A DNA stretch of 42,051 bases. Source: Clostridia bacterium (GTDB taxonomy: Bacteria > Bacillota > Clostridia > Christensenellales > UBA1242). Below the pieces are notes generated by a model. That model saw only the letters and a program-made list of their open reading frames with translations, had not been told where the DNA came from and searched no databases. Positions 33,401-42,051 of the stretch are shown here, one piece after another (positions within the stretch are counted from its first letter, which is position 1; each line of letters starts with the position of its first letter). Both the position numbers and the translations under genes were made by a program. Where the stretch lies: NCBI GenBank assembly GCA_017399265.1, contig JAFQDL010000009.1, forward strand, positions 1-42,051, given 5' to 3'.

Positions 33401-33979
33401 ATGAAAAACAAAAAAGACAATACAAAAACAACTAAACTTTTACAAATAATTATACTGATAATTTCTATACTCCTTGCAGCATCAATAATATTTAATATCT
33501 ATCAATTCTATCATTCTAGAATAAGACTTTTTGATAGCAATTTGGGGGAAAACATTGAGGTGGAATACACAGAGCAAAGCAACTTTATAATCGCCAATAT
33601 CGTATATCCCTCTAACTTAGTTAACAACATTTCTTATATGCAAAAAGTCTCCTTAAAATCGTGCGAATTAGAAAAGGATTATTTCGTTAGAGCCAAAGTA
33701 ATATATGCGGATCATAATATAATCAACGAGTCTATTGACGTTGAAATCTCTCCAGAATCTGATTGGCTATCACACAGCGATAGTTATTACTATCTAAACT
33801 CTCTCTTGACCGACTGGAAAGAAGTAGCTTTTATTAATCAGTTGACTATCCCCAAAATCTCCACAAGCCTAAAAAACAACACAACCATTACAATTTATTT
33901 CGAGTTTCTGGACTCTTCTTTAGACGTATATTCAATATGGGATTTAGATAAAGATTTTTTTAGTTTTAGTGCCATCTAA
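33401..33979 (+). CDS. Small membrane-anchored hypothetical protein
   Basis: 192 residues from ATG 33401; a TTG two codons upstream (33395) is an alternative, and neither has a strong ribosome site. Lys/Thr-rich start (KNKKDNTKTTK), one transmembrane segment (LLQIIILIISILLAASIIFNIY, about 12-33), then about 155 extracytoplasmic residues rich in Ser, Tyr, Asp and Asn, with beta-like pattern (ANIVYPSNLVNNISY, VRAKVIYADHNIINESIDVEIS). Not recognised. It precedes the large lipoprotein gene by 121 nt, which holds a promoter for that gene, so the two may be expressed separately. Confidence 0.65.
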   Translation: MKNKKDNTKTTKLLQIIILIISILLAASIIFNIYQFYHSRIRLFDSNLGENIEVEYTEQSNFIIANIVYPSNLVNNISYMQKVSLKSCELEKDYFVRAKVIYADHNIINESIDVEISPESDWLSHSDSYYYLNSLLTDWKEVAFINQLTIPKISTSLKNNTTITIYFEFLDSSLDVYSIWDLDKDFFSFSAI

Positions 33980-34023
33980 CAACCTGCTTTTATTTTTTTA
34001 AAAATAAAATATCTAATATAAAT

Positions 34024-34053
34024 TTGTAAATCATCTGCTTTTTGTTATATAAT
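34024..34053 (+). promoter_or_regulatory. Promoter of the transglutaminase-like lipoprotein gene
   Basis: TTGTAA (34024-34029), 18-nt spacer, perfect TATAAT (34048-34053). The leader is about 40 nt. Confidence 0.6.
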
Positions 34054-34100
34054 TAATTGAATAAGCACAAAATATACTGATGAAAAAAGGATATACCTAG

Positions 34101-37100
34101 GTGAGAAAAACTATAAGAAACTTATTACTATTAGCAATTTTAATCATTTGCCCATTTATATATACAGGGTGTTTTTTCGACGACCTGTTTAATAATGCAG
34201 ACAATCCATCTTGGCTGCAAGAGCCTTTTATTGGAATTGACTACTTAGATGAGGAAATAAGCTGGGAAAAAGTAGAAGACGCTTCCCTTTATGACGTATT
34301 TATAAACGATAAATATACAACATCAATCAATACAACTGCGGCAGTTGTTTCATTTGATTATAAACAATACACTACACAAAATGCCGTTTATCGTTTCGAA
34401 GTTGTTGCAAAAACCAATGACGGCAAAGTAAAAAGTAATAAAAGCAATACAATTCATTTTAACAACACAAATGCTTTTAAAAACAATCAACCCAGCGATT
34501 ACACGTTTGAAGAAGGACTTTCAGTTATTTCAAAAAATTCACACCATATAACTTGGAATCCAGTAGCTGGCATATATAAATACGTAATAACTTTATTCTC
34601 AAACGAGACAGGCTCGCTACAAATATTACAAGATGAGACATCTTTCGATCTATCCAATTCTGATTATGGTCTAGGCAACAGCCATCAAATAATCGCATAT
34701 AATGTTGGCTACTTAGAATCAGCTGATGACACCTCTATCACTCTGCTTTCCGAAAGATTAGAATACCACAACCCCGACATTCAGGGCATGTATACACAAA
34801 ACATATTCCTATTTGAAGGCAATGTTTATGATTATTATATAAACAACAAAACAGAACTTAATACTGTAGTTTATTACAACTTTATTAACAAAACGGAAGA
34901 ATATTCCATCAAGTTTGATTCAGAATATGCTTTAGATATATACAACCGAAGTTATACAGACAAAGAAAGTGCAATAAATAATGAAATATCAGATTCTTTT
35001 GAATCTTTCTATGAGACTTGTTATTATAAATCAGGCAAATACAAAACTGAATATAGCGGAGCAACAAATCTAGCCAATTACGAATTCTGTGTTTCAATTA
35101 ATTTTGAAGGAATATATGAATGCGACACAAACAAAATACTAAACACATCAAAAAACTACACTCAATATCCTTTAACGAAACCTTATTACGAAACATATGA
35201 TTTTTCAACTAATGGGAGTAGATCATCAGACTATGACGAATTCCCTTCAGATAATTATTTCCTTACACAAAAAGTAAATACAAGTGAGCAATTATATCAC
35301 GCTGTAGAGCATAAAATTACACCTATTTGCGAAATCGACTCAAGAGCTGCTCTAATTTACGACAAGGCAAAACAAGTATTAAGAACAATAATTTCCGACA
35401 ACATGACAGACTATGAAAAAGCATTGTCTATATTTGATTGGATAACCATAAACACCATTTACGACTATTCGTCTGAGTATTATTCATCAAATTATAATTT
35501 TACACAAGATTGTTGCTATTACTTAGAGGGCGTGTTTTTAAAAGGTGTTGAACAAAGCGGCAATCTTATAGGCGTTGCAGTCTGTGACGGTTTTAGTAAA
35601 GCATATTCATTACTTTGTAATATGGAAGGCATAGATTGCAAACGTATCGTAGGCACAGCCACAACCGCTTCTGGTGAAGGTGGCCACGCTTGGAATAAAG
35701 TAAAAATCGATGGAAATTACTATTTGGTAGATATAACATGGACAGAAATTTTAACCGATGATGTAAAAAATGAAATCCTCAGCCATAAATATTTCTTGGT
35801 TTCTGAATTTACAACAAAAGACACTCACGAACCGCATATTAATAAAGACAGATACTTCGAATATTCTACGCCTTTAACAAACTTCTCATACTATCAAAAT
35901 CGTAATATAGAATATGTGAATAAAGATAACCAAACCATTATATCCAATTTATATATTGACTCTAGTGAAAAATTAGAAAATGTTCTTAATTATATGCTTT
36001 ATGAAAATAATGAAGCACTAGAAATAGCAATATCTAGCAACTACGTGTTGGAGTTGTTTGAAAGTAGCGAATCCGACACATCTCCTATCCTTGCACTACA
36101 AAACGAGATGAGAAAACTAAAATATTCCTCTCAATTAATAACTCAAACTTATGACATCGTTGGAGATTACTATAATTACATTCCGATCAATACAACCGAC
36201 TCTTATATGACCGCAATATTGCAATCCTCATTATACCTAAATGAACTAGGTGAAATGGAAAAAGCAATTAATCATTTATCAAATTACGCAAATGTAAATC
36301 CGGCCATTTTAAATATGGAGCACACAATTGCAATTGAATTAAGCTATATCACTGAAGTTATTGATTTCTCCGGGACTTTAGCAACTTTTGAAAACAACTT
36401 CACTGAGTATTTTGATTTGTTTTTATCAAAGCTAGATTCTACAAGCGATTTTAGAATTAATTTTACAAATACAAAGGACTCTTTCAATATCTCCACCGAT
36501 CAAGGCGTAACTAAAGCATATGTATATTACTTTAAGTTAAAAATAAACGAGCCGTTTACAGTACAGCAATTATGCACTCCTCAAGTAAATTATTCTTCTA
36601 CTACAATTTACTGGGACAGCATAAATAATGCTTCAGCATATCAATTATATATTGACGACATATTATATGACACAATTAAGCAAGACGGCTCTTATACATA
36701 TAGTTACAACCTTTTAAATGTTTTCCCAGAAGATGGTATGCACAAAATAAGTGTTGTTGCGATTTCAGATTCTGAAATGTTTACCCCAAGTCAAGCATGT
36801 ACCATAGACTATCATCATATTATTCCCGTTAAATTAACAACTCCTGTTGTAAATCTTAACGATACATTACTAACTTGGTACGCTGTAGAAAATGCAAACT
36901 CTTATGAAATTTATAACGACACACAACTATTAGCTACCACATCTGATACAAGTATTAATTTAGATATTTATATCAGCGCTGGAGGCACCTACACAATAGG
37001 AGTCAAAGCTATCAGCGACAACTCAAAATATATAGCAAGTAGTTTAGGTTTAATAGTTTATAAACAATTAAATGCGCCAACTCTTAGCATCTCAAATTCT

Positions 37101-39605
37101 TTACTTACTTGGCACACCATAACAAATGCTCATTCATATCAAATTTTTATTGATTCACTTGATAATCAAAATTTTATTACAACAGAAGGGCTTTCATTTG
37201 ATATTGGTTCATATATTTCAGACTACAAGCCTCACACTTTTTATGTACGAGCAATCCATCAAGGTTTCGGCTCTAGTGAATATTCACACATTGTATACCA
37301 ATTATATTTAACTGCACCTACAGTTACATTAAACGACAATTTATTGTCTTGGCAAGCCGAACCAAAGTTTGACTATTACGAAATCTATTGTAATGAACAA
37401 AAAATAGAAGAAACTAAAGATAATGAAATTGATTTGAGTCAATTAATTACAAAAAACGGCACTTATCAAATTTATGTCAATCCAATAGCTTTAGAACCTT
37501 ATAAAATTAACACTCATAGCAACACTGTTGAGTATATAGTTAACAATCCTATTGCTGATCCAATAACAGCACCAATTATTAGCCTAGACTGGCTAACATC
37601 AACTATATCGTGGAATGCAGTAAATAATGCAAATTACTATAATATCTATGTTGATGATGTATTATCTGATAGCAATTGTCTGGGAAATTCTTACAATTTA
37701 GAAAAAATTATATCAGACTTTGAACCACACAAAATAAATATTACAGCAAATAACAACCAAGAAGAAAGTTCAATGAGTAACGATATTACTTTTGAATTAA
37801 CAAGTACCAGCTCCTATTATATTGACAACTCTTTATCGTACAGATTTTATGAAAACTCTACAATTGTTCCCGATACAAAAATAGACAATTTCACTATATC
37901 TTGGGATTCAAGCCCAATAGGAGACTTCTGTTTATTTATTTATACTGCATCTAATGGTGTACAAAAGATAATTCCCGATACTAATGAATACAGCTTTTAT
38001 GAATATTATAAAGACACTCTAAATAGCGACGATTTTAGCGATATTTTAGCATATTACACTTGTGTAAATTATAGAGATATTTACTTTGTTGATGAAGGTT
38101 ATCAAAAATATTTCAACCCAAACAACAACTCATACAATGCTGTATATTCATTTGAAGGCGAATTTAATGATTATTGTATCACTAGCCAAGAAGAACTAAA
38201 TCACATAGTCTATTATATGCATACAAAAAGATTGCAATCAATAGATGTCTCAGTTCCATTTGTCGCAAACTCTACAGAAATGAGCTCAGCTCTTAATATT
38301 GCAACCAACTCTTTTTCAGAAACATGTAGTTATACAATATCTTTTGTTCCTCTTCTTTCTTCAACCGAAGGTTCTTTAAATATAACTTACTACAATGGAG
38401 AAAACTCTCTAGAGCCGGATATCCGTTTTTATGAAGACAAGTACTATAATGAAACACAAATACACCCTACTCAATTTGAGCAAAGCGAATTTACAAATGC
38501 ATTTTACAAATCATATACTTATAGTCTTGTAAGAGATAAAAATCACGTTTATCCAACCGACACTAACACAATAAAAGTAAATGTTTCTGGTAGCGAAGAA
38601 CTATATAAAATAGTAGAAGCAGGGTATACTCCAGTATGCGAAAAAGGAAGCAGGGCATATATCATATACAATATTGCAAAAGCAATCCTTGCAGATATTA
38701 TCGACAATCAAATGTCAGATTATGAAAAAGCTTTAACAATTTTTGATTGGATCAGTATGAATACAAAATATGATCATACATATAGCAACTCATATATTTC
38801 ATCGTTGCCATATTCTAATCCAAGCTTCTATTTAGAAGGTGTGTTTTTAACAGATAGTAGAATAATTAACATCTCAGAACAAGAAAATTTCATAGATTTA
38901 TTATACGAATTTGACTTTGTTAACAATTATTTAGATTGTTATGCTGTCTGCGATGGCTTCAGTAAGGCATACTCTTTGCTTTGCAGAATGGAAGGCATAG
39001 ATTGCATCAAAGTTACTGGAACAGTGCCAAGCGGTGGACATGCATGGAATAAAGTAAAAATAGATAATAACTATTACCTTGTAGACATCACTTGGTCTGA
39101 TATGCTTTGCGAAATGAAAGATGAATCAAAGAAAGAATTAATATCTCACAAATATTTCTTAGTAACAGATGAGTTTTGTAGCACTCACGTATATCACCCA
39201 ACAGTTACTAGGTTTGAAAACTACAAAACCCCTTCAACACCTTATAACGCTTATAGCAACCTATATATCAACAACAACAAAGAATATGATTCTTGCCTAA
39301 CTTCTACGACAGAATTTAAAGAATATATAGATTTTGCACACAGCGAAAATGTAAAATATTTGGAGTTTATAGTAACATTAAGTTTTATCAACGAATATGA
39401 TAAAGATATTACAACTGAAAGTCTTCAAATGGATTCTTCAGCTGCTACCACTACAACTATTACTAAATTATTAAAAGAAGAATTTGGCGAGGGGTCAATA
39501 TTTGGATATAGCTATAACGAACTTATAGATATAAGCAACTCAACAGAAAGCACAAATGATGATATATGTTACTTGTTCCAAATTACTTTAACATACGAAA
39601 ATTAA
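34101..39605 (+). CDS. 1834-residue lipoprotein with two transglutaminase-like domains and Fn3-like repeats
   Basis: GTG start with AAAAGGA upstream. The signal peptide ends at a lipobox-like YTGC with C24, so the protein is probably a membrane lipoprotein on the cell surface. Two transglutaminase-like (papain-fold) domains share VCDGFSKAYSLLC...GGHAWNKVKID...YYLVDITW: domain 1 has C495, H529 and D544, domain 2 C1617, H1647 and D1662, so both triads are intact. At least seven repeated beta modules with the pattern I/L-S/T-W-x-x-V-x-N-A-x-Y-x-I-Y precede and separate them (about 45-210 and 830-1290), similar to Fn3-like units. Bacterial members of this family act as proteases or cross-linking or peptidoglycan-modifying enzymes; the activity here is unknown. 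It ends at the terminator 39617-39653. Confidence 0.85.
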   Translation: MRKTIRNLLLLAILIICPFIYTGCFFDDLFNNADNPSWLQEPFIGIDYLDEEISWEKVEDASLYDVFINDKYTTSINTTAAVVSFDYKQYTTQNAVYRFEVVAKTNDGKVKSNKSNTIHFNNTNAFKNNQPSDYTFEEGLSVISKNSHHITWNPVAGIYKYVITLFSNETGSLQILQDETSFDLSNSDYGLGNSHQIIAYNVGYLESADDTSITLLSERLEYHNPDIQGMYTQNIFLFEGNVYDYYINNKTELNTVVYYNFINKTEEYSIKFDSEYALDIYNRSYTDKESAINNEISDSFESFYETCYYKSGKYKTEYSGATNLANYEFCVSINFEGIYECDTNKILNTSKNYTQYPLTKPYYETYDFSTNGSRSSDYDEFPSDNYFLTQKVNTSEQLYHAVEHKITPICEIDSRAALIYDKAKQVLRTIISDNMTDYEKALSIFDWITINTIYDYSSEYYSSNYNFTQDCCYYLEGVFLKGVEQSGNLIGVAVCDGFSKAYSLLCNMEGIDCKRIVGTATTASGEGGHAWNKVKIDGNYYLVDITWTEILTDDVKNEILSHKYFLVSEFTTKDTHEPHINKDRYFEYSTPLTNFSYYQNRNIEYVNKDNQTIISNLYIDSSEKLENVLNYMLYENNEALEIAISSNYVLELFESSESDTSPILALQNEMRKLKYSSQLITQTYDIVGDYYNYIPINTTDSYMTAILQSSLYLNELGEMEKAINHLSNYANVNPAILNMEHTIAIELSYITEVIDFSGTLATFENNFTEYFDLFLSKLDSTSDFRINFTNTKDSFNISTDQGVTKAYVYYFKLKINEPFTVQQLCTPQVNYSSTTIYWDSINNASAYQLYIDDILYDTIKQDGSYTYSYNLLNVFPEDGMHKISVVAISDSEMFTPSQACTIDYHHIIPVKLTTPVVNLNDTLLTWYAVENANSYEIYNDTQLLATTSDTSINLDIYISAGGTYTIGVKAISDNSKYIASSLGLIVYKQLNAPTLSISNSLLTWHTITNAHSYQIFIDSLDNQNFITTEGLSFDIGSYISDYKPHTFYVRAIHQGFGSSEYSHIVYQLYLTAPTVTLNDNLLSWQAEPKFDYYEIYCNEQKIEETKDNEIDLSQLITKNGTYQIYVNPIALEPYKINTHSNTVEYIVNNPIADPITAPIISLDWLTSTISWNAVNNANYYNIYVDDVLSDSNCLGNSYNLEKIISDFEPHKINITANNNQEESSMSNDITFELTSTSSYYIDNSLSYRFYENSTIVPDTKIDNFTISWDSSPIGDFCLFIYTASNGVQKIIPDTNEYSFYEYYKDTLNSDDFSDILAYYTCVNYRDIYFVDEGYQKYFNPNNNSYNAVYSFEGEFNDYCITSQEELNHIVYYMHTKRLQSIDVSVPFVANSTEMSSALNIATNSFSETCSYTISFVPLLSSTEGSLNITYYNGENSLEPDIRFYEDKYYNETQIHPTQFEQSEFTNAFYKSYTYSLVRDKNHVYPTDTNTIKVNVSGSEELYKIVEAGYTPVCEKGSRAYIIYNIAKAILADIIDNQMSDYEKALTIFDWISMNTKYDHTYSNSYISSLPYSNPSFYLEGVFLTDSRIINISEQENFIDLLYEFDFVNNYLDCYAVCDGFSKAYSLLCRMEGIDCIKVTGTVPSGGHAWNKVKIDNNYYLVDITWSDMLCEMKDESKKELISHKYFLVTDEFCSTHVYHPTVTRFENYKTPSTPYNAYSNLYINNNKEYDSCLTSTTEFKEYIDFAHSENVKYLEFIVTLSFINEYDKDITTESLQMDSSAATTTTITKLLKEEFGEGSIFGYSYNELIDISNSTESTNDDICYLFQITLTYEN

Positions 39606-39616
39606 TATTATATTAC

Positions 39617-39653
39617 AAAAAAACATTAGCGGAAAAACCACTAATGTTTTTTT
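39617..39653. terminator. Bidirectional terminator overlapping the addA stop
   Basis: AAAAAAACATTAG (39617-39629) and CTAATGTTTTTTT (39641-39653), a 13-bp stem with an 11-nt loop. Its right end overlaps the addA stop codon (39652-39654). Confidence 0.85.
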
Positions 39654-42051
39654 ATACCTCAATAAACTCACCCATTTCAAACGAGTACAGTAATCTTCGC
39701 TTCACTTCTTTATTATAACACAACTCATACGCCTTACTATACAATTTTAATTGCGTCCTGTACTTATCAGCCAACGCTTTTTTGTTGTGAGTACGATTAG
39801 TTTTGAAATCTACTATTATACAACCGCCATCATTTTCTATCACCAAATCTATAACACCCTGAACAATAACCTTTTTGTCACAAACACTACCCTCTACCAA
39901 TAAGTTATGTGGGTACATTGCTACAAACTTAGCCTCTCTAACAATTTTTGCACCACAATCCATTATACTTTCAACCGCTTGTTTAGCCTGTTCAATCTTT
40001 GACACATCAATCTTATTTAAGTAAATAGAATTTATCTTACCGGAAAGCGCTAATTTGGTTATTAATTCTTGAATATCTTGGCCATGCCCATAATCTATAT
40101 ACTGCATAACAATATGATATTGCGTACCAAGCTCCATTGCATCTTCTTGCAGCAAAGACTCACTTGTTGTTAACCCCCTAAACTCACTCAGTGCATTGAC
40201 ATAATCAACATTCTCATCTTTTAATATACTAGAAACGGAATTTTTAAACGCAATATTTTTAAAACTCGTTTCTTTTTTATTATGATATTCTTTTAATAGA
40301 CATACTATTTCTGGATTAGACAAGTTTAATACAATCTCTGAGTGATTAATGTCTTGATTTTCATAAATTTGAGCGATTTCACAATTTATAACACAACCAT
40401 TATCGTATTTTACCTCAAAAGACGATCTTTTATTTACAAACTGCATTATTTCCGATCCGCCAAGAGTTAATAAAAACAAATCAAAAGGAGTCTTGCAATC
40501 AAACAACTCTTTTTTCTTAATATCTGCCAACGCCCCAGTTATAATCAATTCTTCTTTTGCCCTTGTTAAAGCAACATACAAAAGCCTAATAGATTCTTCA
40601 AACTCTTCCATTCTGTTTTTTATAGAAATTGCTACACTATTTATATTATCCAATTTCGCATAATTGTCTTCATCAACACCCGAAATAGCAACTCCGTACT
40701 CTTTATTTATCTTTAAGATATCTCTATCTACACTTTGTAAATTTTCACAGAACCCACCGACTATCACAACCGGATAATCCAAGCCTTTGCTTAAATGCAT
40801 TGTTATCAAACTCACAGAATCATCACCATCGGAAATCGTTATTTCCGACTCCCTTTCTTCACACACCTCTAAATAATCCAACATCTTCGCCATGTTGTTA
40901 TCATAAGATGCATTATCTAATAATTTCAAGAATTCCATTATATAACACTCTTTCTCTAAACCGTCAGGCATACTTAAATAATGTAACATTAGCCCATTGT
41001 CTATTATGAAGTTTTTTACAACATCGACGATCTTATTATACTGGACCTGAAATCTTAATTTTTTCAAAACGCTTCTTAAGAAAGTTATTTTTTTAGATAC
41101 GCCCAAACTTAATTGCTCAATGCTTATACACGACTCGTAAAAGGTTCCATCTCCCCCTTTTATTCTAATTTCAGCCAATTCGTCATCAGTGGCACCCACA
41201 ATTGGACTTTTAAGCAAAATTGCAAAAGCCAAATCATTAGATTCGTTATAAATACATTTTAAAAGAGCATATAGAACCTGTATCTCATTCTTGTTGAAAA
41301 TATTTTCCTTAAGAGTAAGGTTTACGGGAATGTTATACTTTTTTAGAGTCAACCATACAGCTTTTGCAAGTTCTTTCTTTTTCCTAAACAACACTCCAAT
41401 ATCTTTAAATTTGTATCTGCCATTTTCTACAACGCGGGCAATATTTTTTACTATAACTTCCGCTTCTAGGTCGTATTGACTCACCACTCCTTTATCCATT
41501 AATCCTCTATCAATTAAGCTCAATACAACTTTACCATTGGTTATATCGTCCCTACCTGACACAAGCTGCGCCTCATTATTATAATCAATGCCCACACAAT
41601 CTTTAGTTATACATTTTGAAAAATATTTATTAGCAAACTTTAAGATATTGTCATGACTTCGAAAGTTTTTGTTAAAAAGTATTAATTTATTATCATTATT
41701 ATAATTTTTATACAAATTGTATTTGCTTAAAAATATTTCCGGTGTGCTTTGCCTGAAGCGATAAATACTTTGCTTCAAGTCTCCAATCATATACAGATTA
41801 TTTGTTTTTTGCAAGCTGGTAATTATCTCTTCTTGCATTTGGTTTACGTCTTGATATTCATCAATAAAAATATAATCGTAATTATTTTTTATACTTTCTC
41901 TTAACACACCATCTTGCAATATATTTAATGCATAGTGCTCCAAGTCGTTAAAATCAAGCACGTTTCTTTTCTTCTTTAAAGCCTTGAATTCAGACTCTAC
42001 ATCTTTTAAAATTTTATAAAAGATAAGTACATTATTTTTGTTAGTCTCAAA
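39652..42051 (-). CDS. addA: Helicase-nuclease AddA, C-terminal two thirds (5' end outside window)
   Basis: The frame stays open from the stop at 39652 to the right edge, giving 799 residues; ATG/GTG codons near 41961 are internal. UvrD-like helicase motifs: LDFNDLEHYAL, Walker B YIFIDEYQDVNQMQEE, motif III GDLKQSIYRFRQSTPE, motif V SLITMHLSKGLDYPVVIVGG and motif VI RLLYVALTRAKEEL. The C-terminal RecB-family nuclease domain is intact: GVIDLVIENDGGCIIVDFKTN and YRTQLKLYSKAY. AddA with AddB processes double-strand breaks and recognises a Chi-like sequence in Bacillota. Missing: Walker A and roughly 400 N-terminal residues. addB would be expected just upstream, outside the window. Confidence 0.93.
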   Translation of the reverse strand, partial: FETNKNNVLIFYKILKDVESEFKALKKKRNVLDFNDLEHYALNILQDGVLRESIKNNYDYIFIDEYQDVNQMQEEIITSLQKTNNLYMIGDLKQSIYRFRQSTPEIFLSKYNLYKNYNNDNKLILFNKNFRSHDNILKFANKYFSKCITKDCVGIDYNNEAQLVSGRDDITNGKVVLSLIDRGLMDKGVVSQYDLEAEVIVKNIARVVENGRYKFKDIGVLFRKKKELAKAVWLTLKKYNIPVNLTLKENIFNKNEIQVLYALLKCIYNESNDLAFAILLKSPIVGATDDELAEIRIKGGDGTFYESCISIEQLSLGVSKKITFLRSVLKKLRFQVQYNKIVDVVKNFIIDNGLMLHYLSMPDGLEKECYIMEFLKLLDNASYDNNMAKMLDYLEVCEERESEITISDGDDSVSLITMHLSKGLDYPVVIVGGFCENLQSVDRDILKINKEYGVAISGVDEDNYAKLDNINSVAISIKNRMEEFEESIRLLYVALTRAKEELIITGALADIKKKELFDCKTPFDLFLLTLGGSEIMQFVNKRSSFEVKYDNGCVINCEIAQIYENQDINHSEIVLNLSNPEIVCLLKEYHNKKETSFKNIAFKNSVSSILKDENVDYVNALSEFRGLTTSESLLQEDAMELGTQYHIVMQYIDYGHGQDIQELITKLALSGKINSIYLNKIDVSKIEQAKQAVESIMDCGAKIVREAKFVAMYPHNLLVEGSVCDKKVIVQGVIDLVIENDGGCIIVDFKTNRTHNKKALADKYRTQLKLYSKAYELCYNKEVKRRLLYSFEMGEFIEV

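Noticed and set aside
33990..34012. A/T palindrome as a terminator after the 33401-33979 gene
   Set aside because: TTTTATTTTT/AAAAATAAAA has no GC pair and no T run, so it cannot be called a terminator with any confidence.

Overview
This 42 kb window is AT-rich chromosomal DNA from a low-GC Gram-positive bacterium, most likely an uncultured gut-type clostridium (Bacillota). The evidence is the gene order mini-III RNase, rlmB, sigma factor, dnaX, ybaB, recR; single-chain glycyl-tRNA synthetase; AddA rather than RecB; strong GGAGG ribosome sites; Gram-positive promoters; and large exported proteins with InlB-type, GLUG-like and Big2-like repeats. Taxonomy below class is not resolved. TGA behaves as a stop codon.

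Layout. 1-1111: a partial surface-protein gene on the minus strand, whose promoter spacer is a 12-C/G homopolymer, diverges from adhE. 1142-4509: adhE and a small-molecule kinase-like gene. 4554-5065: a tRNA-Thr(CGT) gene whose 3' trailer is an array of copied tRNA 3' ends separated by structured units. 5123-7053: an operon of three unrecognised genes. 7250-9433: tex. 9639-13982: mrnC-rlmB-sigma-dnaX-ybaB-recR, with dnaX split over two frames at a prfB-like +1 frameshift site. 14042-19102: a giant CvpA-like membrane protein. 19319-21357: a hypothetical gene, rdgB and a CYTH protein gene with a suspect start. 21405-21654: tRNA-Gln(CTG) with a trailer element homologous to the one at tRNA-Thr. 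21891-25409: a large adhesin-like protein. 25531-28142: a degenerate aldo/keto reductase, a hairpin-rich spacer and a coiled-coil protein. 28214-33235: P-type ATPase, nucleoside kinase and glycyl-tRNA synthetase, probably one operon. 33401-39605: a small membrane-anchored protein and an 1834-residue lipoprotein with two transglutaminase-like domains. 39652-42051: the 3' part of addA.

How the parts fit. Most genes are information-processing housekeeping (tRNA charging, ribosome methylation, rRNA maturation, clamp loading, recombination, nucleotide sanitation) interspersed with envelope proteins. The features most worth follow-up are (i) the pair of tRNA-3'-end-anchored structured elements at two different tRNA genes, each lying between the tRNA and its terminator; (ii) the +1 frameshift arrangement in dnaX, apparently giving a short gamma-like and a long tau-like product; and (iii) the poly-G promoter spacer that could phase-vary a surface protein.

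All assignments come from reading the sequence. No database search, folding program or alignment software was used.
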